Source: Hydrogenophilales bacterium (lineage in GTDB: Bacteria > Pseudomonadota > Gammaproteobacteria > Burkholderiales > Thiobacillaceae). Taken from it: DNA of 32,545 bases. This document shows positions 1 through 8,872 of this stretch, in pieces (the stretch's first letter is position 1; each line of letters starts with the position of its first letter). Both the position numbers and the translations under genes were made by a program. The stretch is taken from the NCBI GenBank assembly GCA_024636775.1, contig JAGXGP010000077.1, positions 1-32,545 of the forward strand, written 5' to 3'. The notes below the pieces were generated by a model. The model did no database searches, was not told the origin of the DNA, and saw nothing but the letters and a program-made list of their open reading frames with translations.

Positions 1-1173
1 CAGCTTGAGCGTGCCGCCGCCCCAGCGTGCATTGGCGCGGTCGATCACATCCATCAGCGCCGGGCGCGCGGGCGCGGCGGCAGCAAACAACACGCCCTGC
101 GCCTGGTCTTCGCTGTGCAGGTCCATCAGCATCACGCCTGCTTTTTGATAAGCGAAGCCGGGCCGGTAAATGCGCTTGAGGCCCCACAGCACTGCACGTG
201 TCAGCCGCATGGTGTCGCTGGTCGCCTGCGTCAGCGGTACGGTGATACTGCGCTGGTATTGCGGCTGCCGCTCGCTGAAGGGATTGGTGCGGATATACAC
301 CTGCACCGCGTTGGCCAGCGAGCGCTGCCGCCGCATCTTCTCGGCGGCGCGGGCGATGTAGGTGGACACCGCCTGCTCCAGATCGATGAGTTCGTAGACA
401 TATTCGCCAAACGAGCGCGACGACATGATCTGCTGCTTGTTGGGCGCGACGTCTTCCAGCGCCAGACACGACACCCCGCGCAGCTCGCGCACCGTGCGTT
501 CCAGCACCACCGACGCCTCACGCCGGATCAGCGCAGTGTCGGCGTCGCGCAGCGCGCGCACCGTGGTGATGCCCATGCCGGCCAGTTTCTCGGTCAGGCG
601 ACGGCCCACGCCCCACACCTCGTTGACCTGAATCTGGCCGAACAGTGCGGTCAGTTCGTCGGCACTGAGTTGGCCAAAATCACACACGCCATCGGCCCCG
701 GCCAGATGCTTCTTGGCGCACTGGTTGGCCAGCTTGGTGAGCGTCTTGGTTGAGGCGATGCCCACGCACACCGGTATTCCCACCCATTGCCGCACCTGCC
801 CCCGAATGCGCTGCCCCATCTCGGCCAGACCGTCAGCCGCAAAACCATCCAGCCCCAGAAAGCATTCGTCGATGCTGTAGATTTCCTGCTCCGGCGAATA
901 GCGGCCCAGCACCCCCATCATGCGGTTGCTCATGTCGGCATAGAGCGTGTAGTTGCTCGACAGCGCCAGAATGTTGTGGCGGGCGGCCAGGTCTTTTATC
1001 TGAAACCACGGTACCCCCATCTTCACCCCCAGCGCCTTCACCTCGGCACTGCGCGCCACCACGCAGCCGTCGTTGTTGGAGAGCACCACCATGGGCCGGC
1101 CCTCCAGGCTGGGGTTGAACACCCGCTCGCAGGACACGTAAAAGTTATTGCCATCGACTAGAGCAAACGTCAT
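1..1173 (-). CDS. umuC: DNA polymerase V catalytic subunit UmuC (C-terminal part beyond window edge)
   Basis: Reverse-complement reading from ATG at 1173 gives [41 protein letters not shown]..., then ...[18 protein letters not shown]...[17 protein letters not shown]..., typical Y-family UmuC; ATGA overlap with umuD stop. Absent from the ORF track because it has no stop inside the window. Confidence 0.93.
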   Translation of the reverse strand, partial: MTFALVDGNNFYVSCERVFNPSLEGRPMVVLSNNDGCVVARSAEVKALGVKMGVPWFQIKDLAARHNILALSSNYTLYADMSNRMMGVLGRYSPEQEIYSIDECFLGLDGFAADGLAEMGQRIRGQVRQWVGIPVCVGIASTKTLTKLANQCAKKHLAGADGVCDFGQLSADELTALFGQIQVNEVWGVGRRLTEKLAGMGITTVRALRDADTALIRREASVVLERTVRELRGVSCLALEDVAPNKQQIMSSRSFGEYVYELIDLEQAVSTYIARAAEKMRRQRSLANAVQVYIRTNPFSERQPQYQRSITVPLTQATSDTMRLTRAVLWGLKRIYRPGFAYQKAGVMLMDLHSEDQAQGVLFAAAAPARPALMDVIDRANARWGGGTLKL

Positions 1174-1727
1174 CGCTTGAACCGTTGGATCACACTGGTC
1201 ACCACGCCCCAGACCGTCAGCTCCTGGCCATCCTGGAATTCGATCGGCTCATAGGCCGGATTCTCGGCCAGCAGGCGAATCCGCCCGCGCCGCTTGTCCA
1301 GCCGCTTCACCGTCATCTCGCCGTCCACCACCGCAATCACGATGTCGCGGTGCTTGGCTTCCAGTGCGCGATCCACCACCAGCAGATTGCCTTCCTGTAT
1401 CCCCGCGCCCGTCATCGAGTCGCCCGTTGCCCGCACAAAAAAGGTCGCGTCCTTGTTCTCCACCAGGTGTTCGTTCAGATCCAGCCATGCTTCCACATAG
1501 TCGTCGGCCGGCGAGGGGAAGCCCGCCCGTACCTTGTGGCCAAACATCGGCAGCGACAGGTGCGTGGCATTGGGGTGAGGCATTCGCGTCCCGGGTGGGG
1601 CCGCCGCCAGGGCTTGCACCGCCGGCACCAGACGCACCAGCAGGCGGATCACTTTGGTGGGTTCGCTGGGCGGGCGACCGGCGCCGGGGCGCGGTCCGCC
1701 ACAGGGGGATTTGGTGGATTCGCTCAT
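1170..1727 (-). CDS. umuD: UmuD-like S24 family autoprotease/translesion polymerase subunit
   Basis: 185 aa with [44 protein letters not shown] (Ser/Lys S24 protease motifs); overlaps umuC start. Confidence 0.93.
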   Translation of the reverse strand: MSESTKSPCGGPRPGAGRPPSEPTKVIRLLVRLVPAVQALAAAPPGTRMPHPNATHLSLPMFGHKVRAGFPSPADDYVEAWLDLNEHLVENKDATFFVRATGDSMTGAGIQEGNLLVVDRALEAKHRDIVIAVVDGEMTVKRLDKRRGRIRLLAENPAYEPIEFQDGQELTVWGVVTSVIQRFKR

Positions 1728-1754
1728 GCTTGAATTATGTTACATAAATCAAGC
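1728..1754. promoter_or_regulatory. Near-perfect 27-bp inverted repeat abutting the umuD start codon (candidate operator)
   Basis: GCTTGA-A-TTATGT-T-ACATAA-A-TCAAGC; 12 of 13 base pairs symmetric about position 1741. Confidence 0.6.
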
Positions 1755-1802
1755 GTGGTGAACTCGAAAAAATTGATACAGGAGGCCGTTGAACTCGCAG
1801 TA

Positions 1803-2032
1803 CGCTAAACCGGCATCCCCGGAACATCCCCTTGATGCCCGCGGCAATAAATTCGATCGCAATCGCCGTCAGGATTCAACCCATGATCCGGGTAAACACG
1901 TTGGGTCCGGATGAGCCGATAGGCTTCCGAACCAGGGCAACACACAATAAAGCTGAGAAGCTTGATAATGACCAGGCGATTGACTCAACGTGACTCCCTG
2001 CTTATCCATATCGATCGGCCCCTGGCCGCTTG
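1803..2032 (-). pseudogene. Decayed partial duplicate of the 3' end of marC
   Basis: 1820-1910 nearly matches 2541-2635 (acatccccttgatgcccgcggcaataaa.tcgatcgcaatcgccgtcaggat...ccatgatccgggtaaacacgttg); weaker similarity continues (aacacacaataa; gatcggcccctggccgc). Confidence 0.75.
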
Positions 2033-2055
2033 AATAACGTTGGAATATTAAAAAC

Positions 2056-2463
2056 ATGCACATCACCGATTACGAATCCCTTTTATCCGTCGCCAGGCAA
2101 CAAGCCGAGCCACAGCGTTTGTTGTTCGTTTTTTTAAAGGCCTCGCTGCCCAAAAATCATGGGGACGAACAAGCCAGTCGCTTTCATTCGGGTCAGGGGG
2201 GCGAGTTGCAACCCGTCATGAGTGTGGACAAGACACTGGACGAACTGGGCAGCTTTGCTGATTTGGTGGCTGAATCCGAGCGCACAGAACAGGATTGGCA
2301 AATCGTATTGTTGGCCGCGCTTTCCGGTCGGAATGGTGTGGTGCCGAGCTCGGATGAGGCGGAACAACCGCTTAAAATGATGATGCAAGCGGTGGAGACG
2401 GGCGGTGACCTGTCGAAATTCATGGCCTTTGACCGGGAGGGCACGCCCATACAGTTTGGTTAG
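2056..2463 (+). CDS. Conserved hypothetical protein (small family often auto-labelled 'ribonucleotide reductase subunit alpha')
   Basis: 135 aa, PQRLLFVFLKASLP...LQPVMSVDKTLDEL..F..LV.ESERTEQDWQIVLLAALSGRNG; resembles a remembered betaproteobacterial family. Confidence 0.65.
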   Translation: MHITDYESLLSVARQQAEPQRLLFVFLKASLPKNHGDEQASRFHSGQGGELQPVMSVDKTLDELGSFADLVAESERTEQDWQIVLLAALSGRNGVVPSSDEAEQPLKMMMQAVETGGDLSKFMAFDREGTPIQFG

Positions 2464-2516
2464 GGGTTCAACTGGCGAACCCGGTTTCCCATGTCAATCA
2501 GCGGTCGCTAATAGAA

Positions 2517-3155
2517 CTAAGCGCCCGCCAGCACCGGAAACATCCCCTTGATGCCCGCGGCAATAAACTCGATCGCAATCGCCGTCAGGATCAAACCCAT
2601 GATCCGGGTAAACACGTTGATCCCGGTGGAGCCGATATGGCTTTCGATCCACGGTGACAAACGCAGCACTGCCCACACCACCCCGGCCAGCAACACAATA
2701 ATCAGCGCAATGATCATGTAGTGGGCAATGCTGTTTGCCTTATGCGCCGTCAGAATCACCGTACTGATCGCCCCTGGCCCCGCCAGCAGCGGCATCGCCA
2801 GCGGCACAATCGCCACCGACTCCTTCTCGATCGACTCATCCGCCTCTTTGTCCGTCTGCTTCACCAGGCTGGTTTTGGCGTGCAGCATCGCAATCGCCAT
2901 CAACAACACCAGAATGCCGCCACCCACCCGAAACGAATCGATGGTGATGCCAAAAAAGCTCAGCAGATGCTCGCCCAAAAACAGCGACACCAGCAGAATG
3001 ATCGTCACCCCGATCGCCACCATATCAACCGTCTTGCGGCGTTGTTTGGTGCTCTCGTCAGCGGTCATGCTGATAAACAGCGGAATCACCCCAAGCGGGT
3101 TCAGAATCGCCAGCAGGCCGATGAAAATTTTGATGTATTGCGCGTAATCGAGCAT
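2517..3155 (-). CDS. marC: MarC family integral membrane protein
   Basis: MLDYAQYIKIFIGLLAILNPLGVIPLFISMTADES...MPLLAGPGAISTVIL...TRIMGLILTAIAIEFIAAGIKG; start moved from 3257 to 3155 by family N-terminus. Confidence 0.88.
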   Translation of the reverse strand: MLDYAQYIKIFIGLLAILNPLGVIPLFISMTADESTKQRRKTVDMVAIGVTIILLVSLFLGEHLLSFFGITIDSFRVGGGILVLLMAIAMLHAKTSLVKQTDKEADESIEKESVAIVPLAMPLLAGPGAISTVILTAHKANSIAHYMIIALIIVLLAGVVWAVLRLSPWIESHIGSTGINVFTRIMGLILTAIAIEFIAAGIKGMFPVLAGA

Positions 3156-3387
3156 TTGGTTGAATCTGTAAGGGTTAGTGGGTGTAATGGGTTGGCCGGG
3201 CCGGGCCGCTGCAGGCACACGCGCCAGAACCACCTGGCGGATGAGGCACAGCCGCAACGGTGGCTAGTTTACAGGGGCCAGTGTGTTTTCCGCTGTGCAA
3301 GCAAAACTGCTGATATCCTGATCCATCCCCTCTCCCCATGCAGCCCAGACTACCCCGCGTCATGTCCAACAGTGAACCAGATAACGG

Positions 3388-3687
3388 ATGACCCTCGAAG
3401 CAATCCCCCAGCCTGACCCCGAAATCACCTGTGCAACCTGCCGGGCCAACTGTTGTCGGCTGGAAGTCATGCTGATTACCGACACTGGCGTGCCCGATCA
3501 TTTCATCGAGCTGGACCAATGGGGCAGCCAAACCATGGCACGGCTGGCCGACGGCTGGTGTGCAGCGCTGGACCGAACCACCTTCAAATGCACGATTTAC
3601 GACAACCGGCCTTGGGTGTGCCGGGAATTTGCGATGGGCGAATATGAATGTATTGCAGAGCGAACAGCCGGGCAGGTGAAGGCTTGA
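3388..3687 (+). CDS. YkgJ family cysteine cluster protein
   Basis: CATCRANCCRLE...GWCAALDRTTFKCTIYDNRPWVCREFAMGEYEC cysteine pattern. Confidence 0.85.
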   Translation: MTLEAIPQPDPEITCATCRANCCRLEVMLITDTGVPDHFIELDQWGSQTMARLADGWCAALDRTTFKCTIYDNRPWVCREFAMGEYECIAERTAGQVKA

Positions 3688-3931
3688 GTTGAAGCGCGCG
3701 GGTTCGTGGCGATGGATTAATGGCCGGGATCACCGCTGGTGTCATCAATCAACCCAAGTTCGCCACAGCGCCAACTCGTGTCCATCTGCTCGAAAAACCG
3801 CGTTCAAACTCCTGTTTTAAAGGGCCATTTACACGCGACCCTGACTGTCGTAAATGTAAAATATGCTTTCGAATCAACCCTTTCCTGGATTCGTGCATAA
3901 GATTGGGTTTTGGCGAACGACTCGGTCAGCG

Positions 3932-4471
3932 ATGAACGACAGACACCATCTTGGGGCGCATGACATTCAACAACCCTGGTTGCTCGGGGGTAGGCCCAAA
4001 ACGGATACGCAGGCTCGCAACACTCAGCAAGTCGTTTCCAGCCGATACCTCAAACCGCCTCGAAACAAGGCGCGCTTGACTGCGGCCATTCTGTATCTGG
4101 TTTCGGCTTGTTTCTTTGCCGCCATCACGTTCGTCCTGGCGGCTACCTGGGGAAAGGACGGATTCAGCCAAATGCTGGCCGAAGGTAATCTGGCACGCCC
4201 CGCCGTGCTTTACATACTGACCGCCGGAGGATTTTTCCTCGCCGTATCAAGCCTGCTGCTTTCACCCTTGCCGATTCCTCGTCCGCTCCGGATTGCCTTG
4301 CTCGCCTGTGCGCTGGTTCTGATGCTCGCCGGGATCATTTATGCCGCGCCCGCAGTCATCGTGAGCGGGGTCCCGTTCTGGTTCTTGCTCCGATTTCATC
4401 AAGAAATCTCACCACCCGCTTCACCGGACGAAAATGCACAGAGCCACCGCGCTTCCCTGCTGCAAGCATAG
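3932..4471 (+). CDS. Small multi-spanning membrane protein (paralogue of 5116..5724)
   Basis: RNKARLTAAILYLV...WGKDGFSQMLAEGNLARPAVLYILTAGGFFLAVSSLLLSPL...PFWFLLRFHQEISPP; hydrophobic segments; strongly similar to the second copy. Confidence 0.7.
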   Translation: MNDRHHLGAHDIQQPWLLGGRPKTDTQARNTQQVVSSRYLKPPRNKARLTAAILYLVSACFFAAITFVLAATWGKDGFSQMLAEGNLARPAVLYILTAGGFFLAVSSLLLSPLPIPRPLRIALLACALVLMLAGIIYAAPAVIVSGVPFWFLLRFHQEISPPASPDENAQSHRASLLQA

Positions 4472-4804
4472 TTTGATTCTGCTTCTGCGCGCCTGTACAC
4501 AAAGCGTTTGATTCGTGAAATGCTGGTCGAGCTTTGACTCCGGTTCTTCCGACAACACGTCCATTCGTGCCTTTTGTTTGAATTCATCCTTGCCGAACTG
4601 TTCGGCGGAGAGGGGTTCTGTCTTGAAATACCCATTCCCTGCGTGCGGCGCGCAATACAGATTGCTGAACCGGCCCATGGCCTTTAGCGGCGTTCGATTC
4701 CGCTTATGTACGCTAGCAAACAGACGGCGCCGACCATTCACCTTAACCTTCAATCCGAACTGAACCCCATGCCGGCTTCGGCAACCCATACAGGAACGAT
4801 AAAA

Positions 4805-5053
4805 ATGAAACTTGGAAAAACAGCCACCACCGCCCTGGTCATGAGTGCAGTGCTTATTGTCCTGACCGGCTGCCAAAAGAAGGAAGAGCCAGCGGATCAA
4901 GCGGCTTACGAAAACAAGGTTGAGATTCGCCTTGAAGAAGGCTCGGCTGAGCACGTTGGGAGGGATGTCGACGAAGCTGCAGCAAAGGTTGGCGAGAAGA
5001 TGGAACAGGTCGGTGAAAATATTCAGGATGCAGTCAAGGATGACAAGCATTAA
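4805..5053 (+). CDS. Small lipoprotein
   Basis: MKLGKTATTALVMSAVLIVLTGCQKKEEPAD: signal peptide with LTGC lipobox, followed by a charged helical region. Confidence 0.75.
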   Translation: MKLGKTATTALVMSAVLIVLTGCQKKEEPADQAAYENKVEIRLEEGSAEHVGRDVDEAAAKVGEKMEQVGENIQDAVKDDKH

Positions 5054-5115
5054 CCGGACACGTTTTGTATCTGCCCTATTTGTTTAAGTTAAAACATGTA
5101 CGAACAGCCAGCTCA

Positions 5116-5724
5116 ATGATGAACACAATGCCACAAACCCAAGCACAAGATTGTCAGCGAGCAGGGCTGTACGGAGTCCAGGCAGAACGGGTTACGCTGG
5201 CTCGCCCCGACCGGCGCGTCGCATCCCGCGTCCATGAAAAACACATCCGAAACAAGGCGCGGTTAACCGCAGCGATTCTGTATCTGGTCGCCACCGGTTT
5301 CCTTGTCGTGATCATGTCCGTTGTTGCCACCAGCTGGGGCAAAGATGGTTACAACATGGTACTCACCGAAGGCAACCTCGCGCGACCTGCCGTTATCTAC
5401 ATGCTTGTCGCAGGCGGATTTTTCCTGGCCACATCGAATCTTCTGTTTTCGCCCTTGACGCTCCCCACGCCCATCCGAATTGCCGTGCTCGCATGTGCCG
5501 TCATTCTGATGTTCGCAGGGGTCATCTATGCGGCGCCCATCGTCATCTTGAGCATGGTCCCCTTCTGGTACCTCCTCAGGTTTCATCAAGAAGTCACCCC
5601 GCCCATTGAACCTTACACAAACGTGCGAAAACAGGGTTTATCTGCTGCCAGCGTTGATTCAGCTATCATATACCTGCGCGCAAAGCGCCGCTATTTTGAG
5701 GGGTTGGGTCGCCATCAAACGTAA
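5116..5724 (+). CDS. Small multi-spanning membrane protein (paralogue of 3932..4471)
   Basis: RNKARLTAAILYLVATGF...WGKDGYNMVLTEGNLARPAVIYMLVAGGFFLATSNLLFSPL...PFWYLLRFHQEVTPP. Confidence 0.7.
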   Translation: MMNTMPQTQAQDCQRAGLYGVQAERVTLARPDRRVASRVHEKHIRNKARLTAAILYLVATGFLVVIMSVVATSWGKDGYNMVLTEGNLARPAVIYMLVAGGFFLATSNLLFSPLTLPTPIRIAVLACAVILMFAGVIYAAPIVILSMVPFWYLLRFHQEVTPPIEPYTNVRKQGLSAASVDSAIIYLRAKRRYFEGLGRHQT

Positions 5725-5777
5725 TAATAGAGACCCCATTTATTTGCCGTGGACTGTTTTAAACAGCGGCATCCTGC

Positions 5778-6116
5778 TCACGCCTGCCAAACCCCATACC
5801 CGGCTTCACGGAAATCAATCGCCAGCTCCACTTCCAGGTCGCGTGCGTGGTCATACGACAGCGGGTTATAGAGCTCGTACAGTTCAGGCAACAAGCGCAG
5901 GCCAAATTCCTTGACGAAGCGGTTCGACTGGATGCCTGCCTTGTGTTTGTCAAAGCGAACATCGGGATCCAGCCCCGTCATGCCAACATAAATGCACGGC
6001 TTGCCCGTGATGTAACCGGGATTGGATTTCTTGAAGCGGCCTTCGTATAAAACATCTTTCGATAGTTCGATCACGTAGACGTGATAGTGGTCTCGGCGTC
6101 CCATCGTTATATTCAA
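5778..6116 (-). CDS. Hypothetical protein, GIY-YIG-nuclease-like
   Basis: YHVYVIELS...GKPCIYVGMTGLDPDVRFDKHKAG...NRFVKEFGLRLLPELYE; YVYVI/IYVGMT pattern reminiscent of the GIY-YIG fold. Confidence 0.6.
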   Translation of the reverse strand: MNITMGRRDHYHVYVIELSKDVLYEGRFKKSNPGYITGKPCIYVGMTGLDPDVRFDKHKAGIQSNRFVKEFGLRLLPELYELYNPLSYDHARDLEVELAIDFREAGYGVWQA

Positions 6117-6292
6117 TCAGGTGTGGCTTGATGGCGCAGCTTAAAGTGTTGAGAGCCGGTTGAATACCAGACACCCGGTCAGGTATTCTTCAAAGCATCA
6201 GGCGTTTCACTTCAAAGTGCATCATGCATTCAATTTTGGCAGCCCGTTTGCCGTTAGAGAGTCTTTCGGCTATTTGAACTGGTTAATCGTGA

Positions 6293-8557
6293 ATGCTTAG
6301 ATTGAAAAGGTGGCTGGTAAAAACAATCGAGCGGGGATATCTCCCAACTGATACTGCCGAACTGCGTTTAAAAAAACTGGCTTTAACCCTGGTTCCGATG
6401 ATCATCGGTCCGTTCGCCTTTACCTGGGCGATAATTTATTTTGTGCTGGGGCATCCGCTTTCGGGTTCGATCCCGATGTCCTATTCCATTATCTCGGCAA
6501 TCAGCCTTGCGTATTTCTTCAAGACCAAGCAAACCCATTTTCTGCAGAGCAGCCAGCTGACGCTGGTGCTGCTGCTGCCTTTTCTGCTCATGTGGTCGCT
6601 CGGTGGTTTGTCTGTCGGTAGCATGGTCATGCTATGGGCAATTTTTTCACCCATCGCAGCGGTCATGTTTCTCGAAAAGCTATCCGCCCTGAAGTGGTTC
6701 TTCATGTATTTCCTGCTGATCCTGATATCGGTCCTGATCGACAAGCCGCTTGCAGCTGTCATTACGCCCCTGTCAGATCTTGCCCAGAACATTTTCTATC
6801 TGCTGAATCTTGGTTTTGGATCAGCAGGCCTGTTTTTGTTGGTTTCTTATTTCCTCAACGAAGAAAAGAAAGCCGTCAAGGCCGATCTTCGCATCGCCGC
6901 CCGCGCTTTCGAAGCGCAGGAAGGCTTGATGATCACCGATGCTGAGGGTGTGATCCTTCGGGTCAACCAGGCATTTACCGATTCCACGGGCTATGCGGCA
7001 GAGGACGTTGTCGGCCTGACCCCCCGCTTTCTCCGATCAGGTCGCCACGATGAAGATTTTTATCGCACGATGTGGGAATCCATTTCCCAGACAGGATCGT
7101 GGCAGGGTGAAATCTGGGACCGGCGCAAAAACGGCGAGATTTATCCCGAATGGCTCACCATTTCCGCAGTCAAGAACGATGACGGGGTCATCACCCATTA
7201 TGTGGGCTCGCACATCGATATCACCGAGCGCAAGGCAGCCGAAGACAAAATTCGGCAACTGGCTTTTTATGACCCGCTGACGCAACTGCCCAACCGGCAA
7301 TTGCTGCTGGACCGGATGCAACGTGCACTGGCCCTAAGTGCCCGAAGCGGCCGGGATGGTGCATTGCTGTTCATAGACATGGATAACTTCAAGGCCATCA
7401 ACGATACCCAGGGTCATGCCATGGGCGACCTGCTATTGCAGCTAGTCGCCGAGCGCTTGACGTCCTGTGTCCGCGAAAGCGACACGGTGGCGCGCCTGGG
7501 GGGGGACGAGTTCGTTGTCATGCTGGAAAGCCTGGGCATGCATCCGATCGAGGTGGCGGCCAAGGCTGAAGAGGTGGGCGAAAAAATCCTGGTTGCATTG
7601 AATCAGCCCTACCAACTCGACATGCAGGTAACCCGCAGTTCTTCCAGTATCGGTGCAACGCTGTTCAGCGGTGAGCGACTAGAGTGCGAGGAACTTCTGA
7701 AACAGGCTGACATCGCCATGTATCAGGCCAAAAAATCCGGCCGCAATACCCTGCGTTTCTTTGATCCGCAGATGCAACTCGCCATCAATGCCCGTGCAGA
7801 CCTTGAAAGCGAGCTATTCAAGGCACTCGAACATCAACAATTCCAGCTGCATTACCAGGTCCAGGTGAATAGCGCGCATCACCCAGTGGGTGCCGAAGCC
7901 TTGATCCGATGGCATCATCCTGAGCGCGGGCTCGTGTTGCCCGCTCAATTTATTCCACTGGCAGAAGAAACCGGCTTGATCTTGCGTATTGGCGAATGGG
8001 TACTGGAGACAGCCTGCGCTCAGCTCAAGGCCTGGCAGGGCAATGAATCGACCCGACACCTTGTCCTGGCCGTAAACGTCAGCGCACGACAATTTCACCA
8101 GCCTGGTTTTGTAAGCCAGGTAAAAGCGATAGTGCAACGCCATGCGATCAAACCGGATCTGCTCAAACTGGAACCCACCGAAAGCCTGTTGCTGGAAAAC
8201 ACGGAAAGCACCGTAACGACCATGAAGGGATTGAAAACGATTGGCATCCAGTTGTCGTTGGATGACTTTGGGACGGGCTATTCATCCCTGCAATATCTCA
8301 AACTGCTGCCCCTGGACCAGATCAAAATCGATCAATCCTTTGTGCGTGATATCGCCACCGACCCCAATGATTCCGCTATCGTGCAAACGATTATTGCCAT
8401 GTCCAAGACCTTGGGGCTGGCTGTCATCGCGGAAGGCGTGGAAACCGATGCGCAACGTGAGTTTCTTGCATTGAGTGGCTGCCAGTTTTATCAGGGGTAT
8501 TTGTTTGGCAAACCGCTACCGATTGAACAATTTGAGGCATCTTTAAAGCCGAGCTGA
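6293..8557 (+). CDS. Membrane-anchored PAS-GGDEF-EAL protein (diguanylate cyclase/phosphodiesterase)
   Basis: N-terminal hydrophobic segments, PAS (GLMITDAEGVILRVNQAFTDSTGY), RESDTVARLGGDEF (RxxD I-site plus GGDEF), GAEALIRWHHP and DDFGTGYSSL EAL motifs. Confidence 0.95.
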   Translation: MLRLKRWLVKTIERGYLPTDTAELRLKKLALTLVPMIIGPFAFTWAIIYFVLGHPLSGSIPMSYSIISAISLAYFFKTKQTHFLQSSQLTLVLLLPFLLMWSLGGLSVGSMVMLWAIFSPIAAVMFLEKLSALKWFFMYFLLILISVLIDKPLAAVITPLSDLAQNIFYLLNLGFGSAGLFLLVSYFLNEEKKAVKADLRIAARAFEAQEGLMITDAEGVILRVNQAFTDSTGYAAEDVVGLTPRFLRSGRHDEDFYRTMWESISQTGSWQGEIWDRRKNGEIYPEWLTISAVKNDDGVITHYVGSHIDITERKAAEDKIRQLAFYDPLTQLPNRQLLLDRMQRALALSARSGRDGALLFIDMDNFKAINDTQGHAMGDLLLQLVAERLTSCVRESDTVARLGGDEFVVMLESLGMHPIEVAAKAEEVGEKILVALNQPYQLDMQVTRSSSSIGATLFSGERLECEELLKQADIAMYQAKKSGRNTLRFFDPQMQLAINARADLESELFKALEHQQFQLHYQVQVNSAHHPVGAEALIRWHHPERGLVLPAQFIPLAEETGLILRIGEWVLETACAQLKAWQGNESTRHLVLAVNVSARQFHQPGFVSQVKAIVQRHAIKPDLLKLEPTESLLLENTESTVTTMKGLKTIGIQLSLDDFGTGYSSLQYLKLLPLDQIKIDQSFVRDIATDPNDSAIVQTIIAMSKTLGLAVIAEGVETDAQREFLALSGCQFYQGYLFGKPLPIEQFEASLKPS

Positions 8558-8754
8558 ACAGGTGATTGGAGAGGTTGTCAGTTAAGAGGGGAGCGCCACC
8601 TCTTGATCATTCAGTCGAACATGCGGCTGCGCTGCAAAGCAGGAAACAGCACCGAATTCAGTAAAGTTTCCGGCTTGGAGATGTGCCATTGTCCATGTCA
8701 CGCAGCCTTCCACTGACCCCATTTATTCTTTCCCAGCCGACTTTGATTCGCTTC

Positions 8755-8794
8755 AGCTCATGAAACCTTCATGAAAAGGAAACCGAATCGTCAT
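8755..8794 (+). promoter_or_regulatory. Candidate Pho box (direct repeats in 11-bp register)
   Basis: AGCTCAT-GAAA-CCTTCAT then TCGTCAT one repeat further on; TCAT at 8758, 8769 and 8791, compared with CTGTCAT-N4-CTGTCAT. Confidence 0.4.
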
Positions 8795-8872
8795 TGCAAG
8801 GACATTTGCCGGGTTCAGAGTTCAAGAAAGTCGCCATAACGTCCGCCAGCCCCACTTGAAAGGAACAAGCCA

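Noticed and set aside
1185-1733. 182-aa plus-strand ORF
   Set aside because: Antisense to clear umuD; low-complexity His/Gln/Arg composition typical of high-GC antisense frames.
2721-3416. 231-aa plus-strand ORF
   Set aside because: Antisense to marC, His/Gln/Arg-rich, no motifs.
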